The position numbers and the translations under genes are program-made. A stretch of 64,000 nt of DNA from Haloferax elongans ATCC BAA-1513 (GTDB lineage Archaea > Halobacteriota > Halobacteria > Halobacteriales > Haloferacaceae): assembly GCF_000336755.1 (NCBI RefSeq), contig NZ_AOLK01000024.1:124001-188000 (forward strand), written 5' to 3'. The notes under the pieces were generated by a model. The model searched no databases, was not told the origin of the DNA, and saw only the letters and a program-made list of their open reading frames with translations. Positions 51,165 to 59,991 of the stretch are shown one piece after another. Numbering within the stretch: the first letter of the stretch is position 1; every line of letters starts with the position of its first letter.

Positions 51165-52076
51165 TCAAGCGCGCTGCTGGAAGTCGTAGACGGTGTCGTA
51201 GAGGGTCTGGCGATGCGGTCCGTGCATCGCGAAGTGTGTTCCACCACCGATTTCGTGGTACTGTTTTTCGGTGGCACCGAGGTCATCGTAGAGCGCGAGG
51301 GCGTCAGGGCGCTGGGCGACGGGGTCGTCGCTTCCGCGGACGACGAGCGTCGGGGTGTCGATTGCGTCGGCGTCGTACACCGGGTTCCCCTCGCACCCAT
51401 CTCGAACGTCGGCGAGCGCACCCGTCTGGGCGACGTAGGCGTCTTCGCCCTCGACGCCCTGGTTCGAGTTCACCTGCGTCTGCCAGATTGCTTCGAAAAG
51501 CGGCGTCGGTTCGTCCATCCCCTGTCGAGCCATGACGGTCTGTTTTTCTTCTTTGTAGTAGGCGTCGAGGTCGGGGTCGAGTCCGAGTCCGGCGAGTCCC
51601 TCTTCGAAGTCGTACGGCGGGAGATAGACGGGCGCGCACATGACGAGCGATTCGAGGTTCGGCGAGTGCTCGGACACGAACGTTCCGCCGGTCATCGTCC
51701 CCCACGAGATGCCGACGAGGTGGACAGCGTCGAATCGCTCGCGTACGAACTCGAACCCCGCTTCGATGTCCATCACCGCGTCGCTGGCGCGTACTGGCGG
51801 GTCGTGTGCTTCCGGCGGGGCCTGCATCTCCGGCGGTCGCTCACTCTCGCCGTAGCCGCGAACGTCGAGCGCGAAAACGGCCTGCCCGTGTTCGGCCGCG
51901 CGGCTCAGCCACGAGTACGAGTCGTCGTCGGGGACGGGCGGCGCGAGAAGCGCCTCCGACGAGGTCATGCCGCCGTGGAGGAACAAGACGGCCTCCTCGG
52001 CCTCGTCCGGCGTTCGTTCCCAGATGCGGAGGCGAGTCCCGTCGCTGGCGTGTACGTCGTGTGCTACCAAACTCAT
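51165..52076 (-). CDS. Alpha/beta hydrolase (carboxylesterase-like)
   Basis: A 303-residue alpha/beta hydrolase from ATG 52076; the frame is open upstream only through the promoter. Oxyanion block LFLHGGMTSSEA near residue 39, nucleophile elbow GISWG (Ser near 130), acid region PTLVVRGSDDPVA near 262 and HFAMHG near 285 for the catalytic His. Residues ~190-235 form a cap. It lies between two Liv importers and beside an acyl-CoA ligase, so it may release a carboxylic acid from an imported ester or amide. It has its own palindrome promoter. Confidence 0.88.
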   Translation of the reverse strand: MSLVAHDVHASDGTRLRIWERTPDEAEEAVLFLHGGMTSSEALLAPPVPDDDSYSWLSRAAEHGQAVFALDVRGYGESERPPEMQAPPEAHDPPVRASDAVMDIEAGFEFVRERFDAVHLVGISWGTMTGGTFVSEHSPNLESLVMCAPVYLPPYDFEEGLAGLGLDPDLDAYYKEEKQTVMARQGMDEPTPLFEAIWQTQVNSNQGVEGEDAYVAQTGALADVRDGCEGNPVYDADAIDTPTLVVRGSDDPVAQRPDALALYDDLGATEKQYHEIGGGTHFAMHGPHRQTLYDTVYDFQQRA

Positions 52077-52112
52077 ATGTAACACAACCATCCTTTCGCT
52101 CAAGAAGAGGCA

Positions 52113-52128
52113 GGTTTACGTGTAAACC
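52113..52128. promoter_or_regulatory. GGTT-N8-AACC palindrome (copy 2, hydrolase promoter)
   Basis: GGTTTACGTGTAAACC, 7-bp arms with a 2-bp centre, exactly 37 nt upstream of ATG 52076. On the gene strand it continues TGCC, as does copy 3. No strong TATA box is visible below it. Confidence 0.72.
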
Positions 52129-52224
52129 CGCAGCCGAAGCGTGTACCTATCTCTCGCCGACCATCTGGCCTCCTGTCCTTCGCTGACCATCCGGCCTCCA
52201 ATCTCTCGCCAACCACCTGGCCTC

Positions 52225-53862
52225 TTATCCCTCACCGACCATCCGGTCTTCAGTGTCCCACTCTCGCTGCCGCAGTTCGTACTTCTGTACCTTCCCGGTC
52301 GCCGTCGTCGGTAAGTTCTCGACGAACTCTACCTCCTTGACTACCTTGTAGCCCGCCAACGACTCTCGCATGAACGACTCTAGTTCGTCTTTCGTGACGC
52401 CGGGGTTCTGTGAATCACCGCTCGTCGGCAGGACGTACGCCTTCGGCGACTCACCCCACTTGTCACTGGGAGTGGGAACGATTGCGACCTCCGAGACAGC
52501 GGGGTGGTCGTGCAGGACGTCTTCGAGTTCGAGGCTAGAGATGTTCTCCCCGCCGGAGATGATGATGTCCTTCTTGCGGTCCTGAATCGTCAAAAAGCCC
52601 TTCTCGTCGACGGTCGCCAAGTCGCCAGTGTGGAACCAGCCCTCGATTCGGTCGTTGAATGCCTTTTCGGTCTCTTCGGGCTTGTTCCAGTATGCTTCGA
52701 GAATCTGGTTGCCGCGGACGACGACTTCGCCGACGGTCTGGCCGTCGTGAGGGACTTCCTCGCCGTCTTCGTCGACGACCGTGATTTCGGTCCCCATGAA
52801 CCCGATTCCAGTCTTCTTCTTGACCGCGAAGCGCGAGTCGCTGTCTTCGTCGTAGAACCGCCGGAAGTCCGACGAGACGATGAGCGGTCCCGTCTCCGTG
52901 AGGCCGTACATCTGCTTGAAGTGCCACCCGAAGTCGTCTTCGAGGGTTCGCATGGTCGCCTCCGGCGGGGCCGCGCCACCCGAGGCGATTCGAAGCGGGT
53001 TGTCACCGAGCGTCTGCGGCTCGTGGTCCCGATAGTGGTCGATGAGCATGTTCATCACCGTCGGGGCGGCGCACATGTACGAGACGTCTTCCTCGACGAT
53101 TGTCTCGAAGATGTCCGCCGTGTCGATGCCGCGAGTGCAGACGTGAGTCGCACCCATGCCGGTGATAGAGAAGATGTGACCCCATCCGTTCGCGTGGAAC
53201 ATCGGGAGCGTCCACAGATACACGTCCTCGTCCGAAATCTCCTGGTGAGCCGCCGAGAGGTACGTGTGAATCACCTCGGCGCGGTGAGTCATCACGACGC
53301 CTTTCGGATTCCCGGTCGTCCCCGACGTGTAGTTGATGGCAGCAACGTCGTCTTCTTCCATCTCGGGGCGGTCGTACGCGTCGGGGTCGGTCTCGGCGAT
53401 GGCCGCGTCGAAGTCCTCCCAGTTTTCCGCGTCGACCGTCGGCTCGTCTTCGAGGGCGTCGCGGTCGTTGGTGATGAACACCTCGGTCGGTATCTCGTCG
53501 CGAATCGCCTCGATTTTCTCGGCGTACTCGTAGTCGACGATGATGGCTTTCGCCCCGCAGTCGTTGACGACGTAGTCCAGTTCGCTCGGCGTGAGCCGGT
53601 AGTTCAGCGGGGTGTGTATCGCGCCGATTTGAAGCGACGCGTACGCCGTTTCGAGGTGGTAGTGCGTGTTCGGGTCGATGACGGCGACGCGGTCGCCCTG
53701 CTCGACGCCGTGGGCCTGCAACGCCGCCGAGAGTCGGTCTACCCGGGCTCCGAGTTCGTCGTACGTCAGCCGGTCACCCGTGGTCGTGACGACGGCGTCC
53801 ATCTCACCGTAGTACGTCCTCGCTCTGTCGAGGAACTCCGTCGCAAGCAGCTCACTGTGCAT
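52225..53862 (-). CDS. Acyl-CoA synthetase (AMP-forming acid:CoA ligase)
   Basis: A 545-residue ANL-superfamily enzyme. The AMP-binding P-loop NYTSGTTGNPKGVVMTHR lies near residues 171-188. YGLTETGP near 290, the hinge GWFHTGDLATVDEKGFLTIQDRKKDIIISGGENIS (shown here by its blocks WFHTGD and DRKKDIIISGGEN) and the C-terminal catalytic Lys in LPTTATGKVQKYELR are intact. It resembles medium/long-chain and aromatic/phenylpropenoate-type ligases; the chain length cannot be fixed by eye. It probably activates an acid taken up by the flanking importers or released by the hydrolase. Confidence 0.93.
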   Translation of the reverse strand: MHSELLATEFLDRARTYYGEMDAVVTTTGDRLTYDELGARVDRLSAALQAHGVEQGDRVAVIDPNTHYHLETAYASLQIGAIHTPLNYRLTPSELDYVVNDCGAKAIIVDYEYAEKIEAIRDEIPTEVFITNDRDALEDEPTVDAENWEDFDAAIAETDPDAYDRPEMEEDDVAAINYTSGTTGNPKGVVMTHRAEVIHTYLSAAHQEISDEDVYLWTLPMFHANGWGHIFSITGMGATHVCTRGIDTADIFETIVEEDVSYMCAAPTVMNMLIDHYRDHEPQTLGDNPLRIASGGAAPPEATMRTLEDDFGWHFKQMYGLTETGPLIVSSDFRRFYDEDSDSRFAVKKKTGIGFMGTEITVVDEDGEEVPHDGQTVGEVVVRGNQILEAYWNKPEETEKAFNDRIEGWFHTGDLATVDEKGFLTIQDRKKDIIISGGENISSLELEDVLHDHPAVSEVAIVPTPSDKWGESPKAYVLPTSGDSQNPGVTKDELESFMRESLAGYKVVKEVEFVENLPTTATGKVQKYELRQREWDTEDRMVGEG

Positions 53863-53898
53863 GGGTATAGCATGGCAAGAATAGTGGGAAAGTTGGCA

Positions 53899-53914
53899 GG
53901 TTCACATGTGAACG
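53899..53914. promoter_or_regulatory. GGTT-N8-AACC palindrome (copy 3, CoA-ligase promoter)
   Basis: GGTTCACATGTGAACG contains a perfect 14-bp palindrome (53900-53913), 37 nt upstream of ATG 53862. Position and arms match copies 1 and 2. Confidence 0.7.
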
Positions 53915-53942
53915 AGAATGCGGGACGGCAACCCGACGCTCG

Positions 53943-54668
53943 CTACACCCCGCTTCCCTGCATCAACTTCTGAATCTCCGGTTCCTCAGCGAGCGCCTCT
54001 GGGTCGCCGCTGGCGACGATTTCCCCTCGCTCGACGACGTAGATTCGGTCGACGATATCGGGCACGTGCGTCACGTTCGATTCGGCGACGAGCACCGCGA
54101 TTCCGCGGTCGTTGATGGCGCGGATGTGGCGCTTGAGGTTCGAGACGACGACGGGAGCAAGCCCCTCCAGCGGTTCGTCGAGGAGGAGCAAGTCGGGTTG
54201 CAGCGACAGTGCGCGCCCGACGGCGGTCATCTTCGCCTGTCCGCCGCTGAGGTTCTCGACGTTCGCCTCGCAGCGCTCTTCGAGTTCCGGGAACACGTCG
54301 TAGATGTCGTCCACGACGGCGTCTTCGTCGTCGATGCCCCGTTCGTCACCGAGCGACCAGATGGGGAGTCTGAGGTTCTCCTCGACGGTCATCCCGGTGA
54401 ACAGTTTGCGGTCTTCTGGCTGGTAGCCGAGGCCGCGACTAGGGATGCGGTCGGCCGGTAACTCGGTCAGTTCCTCGTCGCGGAAGCGAATCGACCCCGC
54501 TGTCACGTCGGCGAGGCCCATGATGCTCCGGAACGTCGTCGTCTTGCCAGCGCCGTTGCGGCCGACCAGCCCGACGGCCTCGCCCTCGCCGACCGACAGC
54601 GACACGTCGTGCGTCACGTCGAATCCGGCGACAGCGGCGTCTACGGCGGTCAGTTCGAGGAGGCTCAC
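53943..54668 (-). CDS. livF: Liv-type ABC importer ATPase LivF (system 3)
   Basis: A 241-residue ATPase from a GTG at 54668. Walker A GRNGAGKTTTFRS, signature NLSGGQAKMTAVGRAL, Walker B LLLLDEPLEGLAPVVV; VAESNVTHVPDIVDR in place of the usual VEQN block. Last gene of the system 3 operon; overlaps livG by 4 bp. Confidence 0.93.
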   Translation of the reverse strand: MSLLELTAVDAAVAGFDVTHDVSLSVGEGEAVGLVGRNGAGKTTTFRSIMGLADVTAGSIRFRDEELTELPADRIPSRGLGYQPEDRKLFTGMTVEENLRLPIWSLGDERGIDDEDAVVDDIYDVFPELEERCEANVENLSGGQAKMTAVGRALSLQPDLLLLDEPLEGLAPVVVSNLKRHIRAINDRGIAVLVAESNVTHVPDIVDRIYVVERGEIVASGDPEALAEEPEIQKLMQGSGV

Positions 54669-55414
54669 TGTTCTACCCCCAAGAGGAGTCGGCGAAGTTC
54701 GTCATCAGTTTCGAGGATATCGGGTGGCCCCTCTCCGTGGACACCGCCCTGATGGAGCGCGACGACGCGGTCGGCGTACTCCGAGACGATGTCCATGTCG
54801 TGTTCGATGGTGACGGTCGTGACACCCTCTTCGCGACTCACTTCCGCGATGGTGTCGATGACGTAGGCCTTCTCCCGCGTCGAGACACCCGCGGTCGGTT
54901 CGTCGAGAAGGAGGTAGTCCGGGTCGAGCCCGAACGACATCGCCACGTCGAGCAGTTTGCGCGTCCCGTGCGCCAGTTCCTCGGCGACCGTGTCGGCGTG
55001 TTCGGCGAGGCCGAACTTGTCGATGAGTCCGGCGACTGTCTGTTCGACTTCCTGGTGGCCGTCTCGCAGCGTGAACATGCTTCGCGTGAGTCGGTGTTGC
55101 GAGAGGACGGCGGTGCGGACGTTTTCGCGAACCGTCATCTCCTCGAAGAGCTTCACAACCTGGAAACTTCGGACGAGTCCGGCGTGGACGCGCTCGTCGG
55201 GAGACAGCCCCGTCACGTCCTCGTCGTCGAGGAGCACGCGACCGCTGTCGGGAGTGAGGTGTCCCGTCAGGAGGTTCACGAGCGTCGTCTTTCCGGCCCC
55301 GTTCGGGCCGACGATAAAGACCATCTCACCCGTCTCCTTGCCGAATTCGACGCTCACGTCGTCGGTGGCGCGAACGTTTCCGAAGGACTTCCGAAGGGAG
55401 TCTGCACGGAGCAT
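54665..55414 (-). CDS. livG: Liv-type ABC importer ATPase LivG (system 3)
   Basis: About 249 residues from ATG 55414 (MLRADSLRKSFGNV); the frame is open upstream only through the livM shadow. Walker A GPNGAGKTTLVN, signature ELAHGTRKLLDVAMSF (LivG-type variant), Walker B YLLLDEPTAGVSTRE and H-loop IEHDMDIVSEYADR are present. It begins 1 bp after the livM stop. Confidence 0.94.
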   Translation of the reverse strand: MLRADSLRKSFGNVRATDDVSVEFGKETGEMVFIVGPNGAGKTTLVNLLTGHLTPDSGRVLLDDEDVTGLSPDERVHAGLVRSFQVVKLFEEMTVRENVRTAVLSQHRLTRSMFTLRDGHQEVEQTVAGLIDKFGLAEHADTVAEELAHGTRKLLDVAMSFGLDPDYLLLDEPTAGVSTREKAYVIDTIAEVSREEGVTTVTIEHDMDIVSEYADRVVALHQGGVHGEGPPDILETDDELRRLLLGVEQ

Positions 55415-55415
55415 C

Positions 55416-56579
55416 TCACCGCACCCCCAGGATGGACTGAACGTCTCGAAGCCAGTTTCGGGTGGCCTCCACGATTCCCGTGACCGCCGCCGAAATCCAC
55501 TCGCCGACGACAGCCGGGTTCTCGCGGAAGTCGCGGGTCGCCGCGGCGAGAAGCCCGCCCGCACGGAGCGACCCGACGAGGCCACGCGGTAGCCCGAAGA
55601 CGATGATGAGAAGCGCCACTCCGGTCAGCGCGTCGAAGTAGGCAGTCACGTCGCGGCCGACGTCCTGCAGGAACACCAGCAAGACGCCGCCCACGAGCGG
55701 TCCGAGGAGCGTCTGGAAGCCACCGAGGATGGCCATGAACAGGATGTCACCGGAGCGGAGGAAGTACAACACCGGACCGGGGCGGACGTGCTGTTGGACC
55801 ATCGCGTAGAGCGCACCAGCGACGCCGCCGTAGACGCCCGAGATGACGAACGCAATCCAGACGTACCGTTGGACGGGGATGCCGATGAACTGCGCGCGGG
55901 TTCGGTCCTGCCCGATGGCGTCGAGGGCGTTGCCGAACGGCGAGTTCACCAGCCGCCACATGACCACGAGCGACACCACGAGGATGATGACGGTCAGGTA
56001 ATAGAGGATGACCGCATACGCCTCTGAATCGAGCGCGAGACCGAAGATGAGCGGTTGACGCGCTGCGCCGGGTCGAACCGGAAGCCCGTCGCTCGACCCG
56101 AAGAAGGACTGGCCCTGAACGAGCGCGTACAGGAGTTGCCCGAACGCGAGCGTCAGAAGCGAGAAGTACAGCCCCGTGTGTCGAAGCGAGAGGTATCCGA
56201 CGATTGCGGCGACGAGCGTCGCGACGACCATCGCGGCGATGAGCAACAGGCTGAACGACGCCACGTCGAACTTGGCCGCGAGCACCGCTGCGGTGTACGC
56301 GCCGGTTCCGAAGAAGGCCGCGTGGCCGAACGAGACGAGACGCGTGTGTCGAAGCAAGAGGTTCAGTCCGACCGCGGCGAGGCCGAACAGTAACCCCTGA
56401 TGGACGACAGTCAGTTGCAGGCTCGGCGTTACCGTCGCGATGTCGGGAATCGCGAACACTACGAGGAGGCCGACGAGTGCGAGCATCGACTGCCGCTTGG
56501 TGAGTTCGAGTCCCTTGGTCACGCGGACGCGTGTCTCGCCGTCGCGCGAGACGAGTCCGGGGAGCGAACGATTGCTCAT
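55416..56579 (-). CDS. livM: Liv-type ABC importer permease LivM (system 3)
   Basis: A 387-residue permease. Blocks: RHTRLVSFGHAAFFGTGAYTAAV, LRHTGLYFSLLTLAFGQLLY, ALDAIGQDRTRAQFIGIPVQRY. There is an N-terminal cytoplasmic lead-in of ~25 residues and a C-terminal ~45-residue soluble tail. Overlaps livH by 4 bp. Confidence 0.92.
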   Translation of the reverse strand: MSNRSLPGLVSRDGETRVRVTKGLELTKRQSMLALVGLLVVFAIPDIATVTPSLQLTVVHQGLLFGLAAVGLNLLLRHTRLVSFGHAAFFGTGAYTAAVLAAKFDVASFSLLLIAAMVVATLVAAIVGYLSLRHTGLYFSLLTLAFGQLLYALVQGQSFFGSSDGLPVRPGAARQPLIFGLALDSEAYAVILYYLTVIILVVSLVVMWRLVNSPFGNALDAIGQDRTRAQFIGIPVQRYVWIAFVISGVYGGVAGALYAMVQQHVRPGPVLYFLRSGDILFMAILGGFQTLLGPLVGGVLLVFLQDVGRDVTAYFDALTGVALLIIVFGLPRGLVGSLRAGGLLAAATRDFRENPAVVGEWISAAVTGIVEATRNWLRDVQSILGVR

Positions 56580-57514
56580 CCCATCTCACCCCACGTGCCG
56601 AAGAGACCCTCCGGGCGAACCAGAAGGACGATAGCCATAATTGCGAACGGTGCGGCGAGTTCCGCCGGTGGGTACTGCCAGATGGCCCATCGACTCAACA
56701 CGCCGACGAGGAGTGCGGCGACGAACGCGCCGCGGAGACTTCCGAGCCCGCCGATGACGATGACGACGAACGACAACACGAGCGGGTTCGCCCCCATGTC
56801 GAGACTGGCGAAGCGCGGCGGCAGCGCGAGCGCCCCCGCGAACCCGGCGAAGAACGCGCCGAGTGCGAATACGAGCGTGAACGTGCGACCCGTGTTGACG
56901 CCGATTGCAGTGGCCATCTCGCGGTTGATGGCCGTCGCACGGATGATGCGGCCGGTCTTGGTCCGATTGAAGAACCAGAACAGCCCCGCGACGGTCACCA
57001 GCCCGATGACGATGATGACCACGTTGTAGGTCGGGTAGGTGAGGCCGACACGCGACAGCACCGGAATCGAGTTGATTCCTCCGTAGGCGTCCTGGAGACG
57101 GAGCGGCGAGGGCCCCCAGATGAGCTTGTTCACGTCCTTGATGATGAGCAAGAGCGCGAACGTGAGGACGATTTGGTACACCTCGTCGCGGCCGTAAATC
57201 GGCTTGAAGAACGTCGTCTCCAGAAAGACCCCGACCGGAACGAGGATCGCCGCGGTGAGGGCGGCACCGAGGAGGACGACGCCGAGGAATACGAGTTGTG
57301 TCGAGAGCGTCGTCGGCGGGGCGACCAGACCGGTGAGGTACCCGATGATGGTAAAGCCGACGTACGCACCGAGAGCGAACAACTCCCCGTGGGCGAGATT
57401 CAACACGTCGAGGATACCCAAGACGATGGTCAGCCCCGACGCGATGAGAAACAGGACGAACCCGTACTGAATCCCGTGGAGCGTGTGTGTGACGAAAGTT
57501 TCGAGTCCAGTCAT
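56576..57514 (-). CDS. livH: Liv-type ABC importer permease LivH (system 3)
   Basis: A 312-residue permease of normal length. Blocks: LFLIASGLTIVLGILDVLNLAHGELFALGAY, VYQIVLTFALLLIIKDVNKLIWGP, RATAINREMATAIGVNTGRTF and GGLGSLRGAFVAALLVG. Begins 12 bp after the binding-protein stop. Confidence 0.93.
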   Translation of the reverse strand: MTGLETFVTHTLHGIQYGFVLFLIASGLTIVLGILDVLNLAHGELFALGAYVGFTIIGYLTGLVAPPTTLSTQLVFLGVVLLGAALTAAILVPVGVFLETTFFKPIYGRDEVYQIVLTFALLLIIKDVNKLIWGPSPLRLQDAYGGINSIPVLSRVGLTYPTYNVVIIVIGLVTVAGLFWFFNRTKTGRIIRATAINREMATAIGVNTGRTFTLVFALGAFFAGFAGALALPPRFASLDMGANPLVLSFVVIVIGGLGSLRGAFVAALLVGVLSRWAIWQYPPAELAAPFAIMAIVLLVRPEGLFGTWGEMG

Positions 57515-57526
57515 GCGTGTCCTGCA

Positions 57527-58843
57527 TCACCAACTCGAAATCCATTCCGACGCGGTGGTTCCCGGCGGCGGTGCGAGTTCCGGCGGACTGTGCATCGAGA
57601 TGTTCTCCAAGGCGGGTGCGCCGAGGTCGTCGTCCCAGACCATATCGCCGTAGTAGGCGTTCGACAGGCCCTGATGGCCCTGTCCCATCACGTGATAGCC
57701 CGCAGGGGTGTAGAAGCCGTGGCCTTCGAGCGCCGTCGCAATCTGTTCCTGTGACGGCCAGCCGCCGACGAGGTTGACCGTCTTCTCTACGGCAGTCGCC
57801 CACGCAGCAACCGCACCGTACCCACTCATGAAGTGGGCGCTGGGGACGATATCCCATTGGTCGCGGGCGTCCTGCAGGACTTGTTTGCCGGGCTCCCACC
57901 GCGACGGCGTGGGTTCACCCCAGTAGAAGTTCCGCGACCCGGAGACGGCGTTTGCCTGCTCGACGACGTCCTTACTGAGGTCGTTGACGGCGCTGTAGAG
58001 CACCGACCCGACGAGCTGGGTGTTTTCGAACATGTTGTTCGCCGCCGCCTGATTCAGGAGCGTCGTGACGTCGCCGCCCCAGTTCGACGAGAAGGTCACG
58101 TCGGGTTGTTTGTCGTTGACCTCGGTGATGTGGGTAGACATGTCCTCGGCCAAGAGGTCTGGATAGCCCTCGTAGACGACCTCAGCCCCAGTGAGCTTCT
58201 GGATAGCCGACTTGAACACGCTGAACTCGTCTTTCCCGAACGCGTAGTTCGGGTTGATACCCGCGACGGTGTCGATGTTGTCCGCGCCCAGTCGGTCTAC
58301 TGCGGCGCGGGCAGCGGCGACACACTCCATGACGTCGTGGTTCTGGAATCGGAACGAGTAGGTCGGGTCGGGAACCGTCTCCTCGTACAGCGTCGTCACC
58401 GTCCCGTCGGTTCCGACGTTGACGACACCCTGATTCTCGACTTCGGGAGCGAGTGCCGCGTGTCCCCCACTCGACGTGGGGCCGAACGTCACGTCCTTTC
58501 CCTCGTCGACGAACTGTTTGTAGTTCTCGACGTGTGCGTCGGCCTCGTGGACGACGTCGAGTTGTATCTCTCGGCCGGCGACGCCGCCCGCGTCGTTGAT
58601 TCGTTGCACCGCCAGTTCAGCGCCGTACTGTGTCTGGAGGCCGAGAACGGCTGCCGCGCCCTCCGTGAACGTCTGGAGGCCCGCCTGAACCGGCTCGTCG
58701 GGGACATCCACGGCGCCTTCGGACTGCGACGACTCGTCGTCACCCAGCAGCGCAGTACAGCCCGCGAGAGAGGCCGCAAGTGCGGTCCCACCGATTGCTT
58801 TGAGCATCGTACGTCTGTCGAGTGAAGTGTGTGGTGTTGACAT
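57527..58843 (-). CDS. Liv-type ABC importer substrate-binding lipoprotein (system 3)
   Basis: A 438-residue binding protein with lipoprotein signal DRRTMLKAIGGTALAASLAGC (twin Arg, Cys near residue 29) and a Gln/Ser/Glu linker. Mature part opens PVQAGLQTFTEGAAAVLGLQTQYGAELAVQRINDAGGVAGREIQ, represented by its blocks VLGLQTQYGAELAVQ and GREIQLDVVHEAD. First gene of the livHMGF (system 3) operon. A palindrome lies 89 nt upstream, so a leader of about 50 nt is likely. Ligand unknown; neighbours point to a carboxylic acid or ester. Confidence 0.9.
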   Translation of the reverse strand: MSTPHTSLDRRTMLKAIGGTALAASLAGCTALLGDDESSQSEGAVDVPDEPVQAGLQTFTEGAAAVLGLQTQYGAELAVQRINDAGGVAGREIQLDVVHEADAHVENYKQFVDEGKDVTFGPTSSGGHAALAPEVENQGVVNVGTDGTVTTLYEETVPDPTYSFRFQNHDVMECVAAARAAVDRLGADNIDTVAGINPNYAFGKDEFSVFKSAIQKLTGAEVVYEGYPDLLAEDMSTHITEVNDKQPDVTFSSNWGGDVTTLLNQAAANNMFENTQLVGSVLYSAVNDLSKDVVEQANAVSGSRNFYWGEPTPSRWEPGKQVLQDARDQWDIVPSAHFMSGYGAVAAWATAVEKTVNLVGGWPSQEQIATALEGHGFYTPAGYHVMGQGHQGLSNAYYGDMVWDDDLGAPALENISMHSPPELAPPPGTTASEWISSW

Positions 58844-58931
58844 TGGTGTGCACTGTCAGAGTCGCGGTGTCGGTTTCGAAACCACGCGACCTTAGGTAAC
58901 AATTGACACTGAACAACCGGAAAGTGGTCTG

Positions 58932-58947
58932 GGTTTATCGATAAACC
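58932..58947. promoter_or_regulatory. GGTT-N8-AACC palindrome (copy 4, perfect 16-mer)
   Basis: GGTTTATCGATAAACC is a perfect 16-bp palindrome in the divergent region between the system 3 operon and the HTH_10 gene. It lies 89 nt from ATG 58843 and 87 nt from ATG 59034. A shorter relative, GGTTTCGAAACC, lies at 58872-58883. Confidence 0.68.
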
Positions 58948-59033
58948 TTAGACAAAATCGGGAGACAGCACCGCACTATGACGGAAAATTCGATGGAAGA
59001 GTTTATTTGTAGTGATTAATGATACCATCTAAC

Positions 59034-59744
59034 ATGGAATCATTAATGGTCGATATGGTGCAATACGATTGCCCGTACATCGACACCACAGTGGACCACG
59101 ATGTCTCGTTCACTGGTCTGCACTGGGATTTCAATACTGCACGACAGCAACTCGAATCGCGTGTGTTGGTGAAAGCCGAGTGCGTCGAAGAACTCGACAG
59201 TGGGCTCAACGCACTTCGGGACCACCACAACATGACCGACTACCGGCTCCTTTCGCGACGTGGCGACCGGGCGATTATCAAAAACGCGGTCGGACAGACG
59301 AGTGCGATGCGGGCGATTCGAAACAACAACGGCTATCTCACAGGTGCGTTCGAAGCGAGTGACGGGAGCGAGCGGTGGCACATCGGGTTCGACCGAAGCG
59401 ACATGGTGAGCGACGCGCTCTCGGAACTCGACCGCGAGAACGACTTCACGGTGGAGTCGCAAGCGACCATCACCTTCGAGGACTACTTCGACCTCGTCGA
59501 GCACGTCGGCCCCGCGAAGACGCTCCTCGACGCGTGTCGCTCGCTTTCGTCTGTCGAGCGCGAGACGCTCGAAACGGCGCACAAAAACGGCTACTTTTCC
59601 ACCCCGCGCGACGCGACGCTTGGAACGCTCGCCGACGAATTCGGAATTTCGAAGACCGCTGTCTCGAAGAACCTCCGTCGTGGACAGGGGAAACTCATGG
59701 GCCAAGTACTCGACGCGATGACCGACATCGACGAGCGCGCGTGA
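59034..59744 (+). CDS. HTH_10 (bacterio-opsin activator type) regulator
   Basis: About 236 residues from ATG 59034; an ATG at 59019 is in frame but TATA-like gtttatttg at 59001-59009 favours the later codon. The N-terminal ~170 residues are the sensory domain. The HTH_10 domain is at the C-terminus: LSSVERETLETAHKNGYFSTPR, then ATLGTLADEFGISKTAVSKNLRR. It is divergent from the system 3 operon, with the perfect palindrome between them, so it is the best candidate activator of the 49-59 kb genes. Inference only. Confidence 0.86.
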   Translation: MESLMVDMVQYDCPYIDTTVDHDVSFTGLHWDFNTARQQLESRVLVKAECVEELDSGLNALRDHHNMTDYRLLSRRGDRAIIKNAVGQTSAMRAIRNNNGYLTGAFEASDGSERWHIGFDRSDMVSDALSELDRENDFTVESQATITFEDYFDLVEHVGPAKTLLDACRSLSSVERETLETAHKNGYFSTPRDATLGTLADEFGISKTAVSKNLRRGQGKLMGQVLDAMTDIDERA

Positions 59745-59869
59745 CTGACGTTCACGTATCAACCCGGTGATTGAATGACTCCGTAAGCCAGTATTCTAGT
59801 GGGACGTGGCGACCCGGTGATACCGTCGCATTTGCCTGCCAGTGGGTTCCTCGTTCCGATATCCGTGCC

Positions 59870-59895
59870 GAATCCGGGCCCCCAGTCCCGGATTC
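59870..59895. repeat. Strong intergenic stem-loop
   Basis: GAATCCGGG and CCCGGATTC form a perfect 9-bp GC-rich stem with an 8-nt loop, in the 247-bp gap between the HTH_10 and MaoC genes. No T-run follows at once, so it is not a typical archaeal terminator. TATA-like gatatatc (59944-59951) for the MaoC gene lies downstream. Confidence 0.45.
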
Positions 59896-59991
59896 CTCTC
59901 CTGTCCTTCGAGCCGACTGTCGCGGCAGTCGTCACCCGACGTCGATATATCAACCTGTGCGTAGAAGCCGTTGACTACGCATTTTCTCTCT

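Noticed and set aside
58872-58883. GGTTTCGAAACC as a fifth operator of the 49-59 kb set
   Set aside because: A perfect but shorter (12-bp) palindrome with different spacing between arms; it could be chance. Mentioned only beside copy 4.
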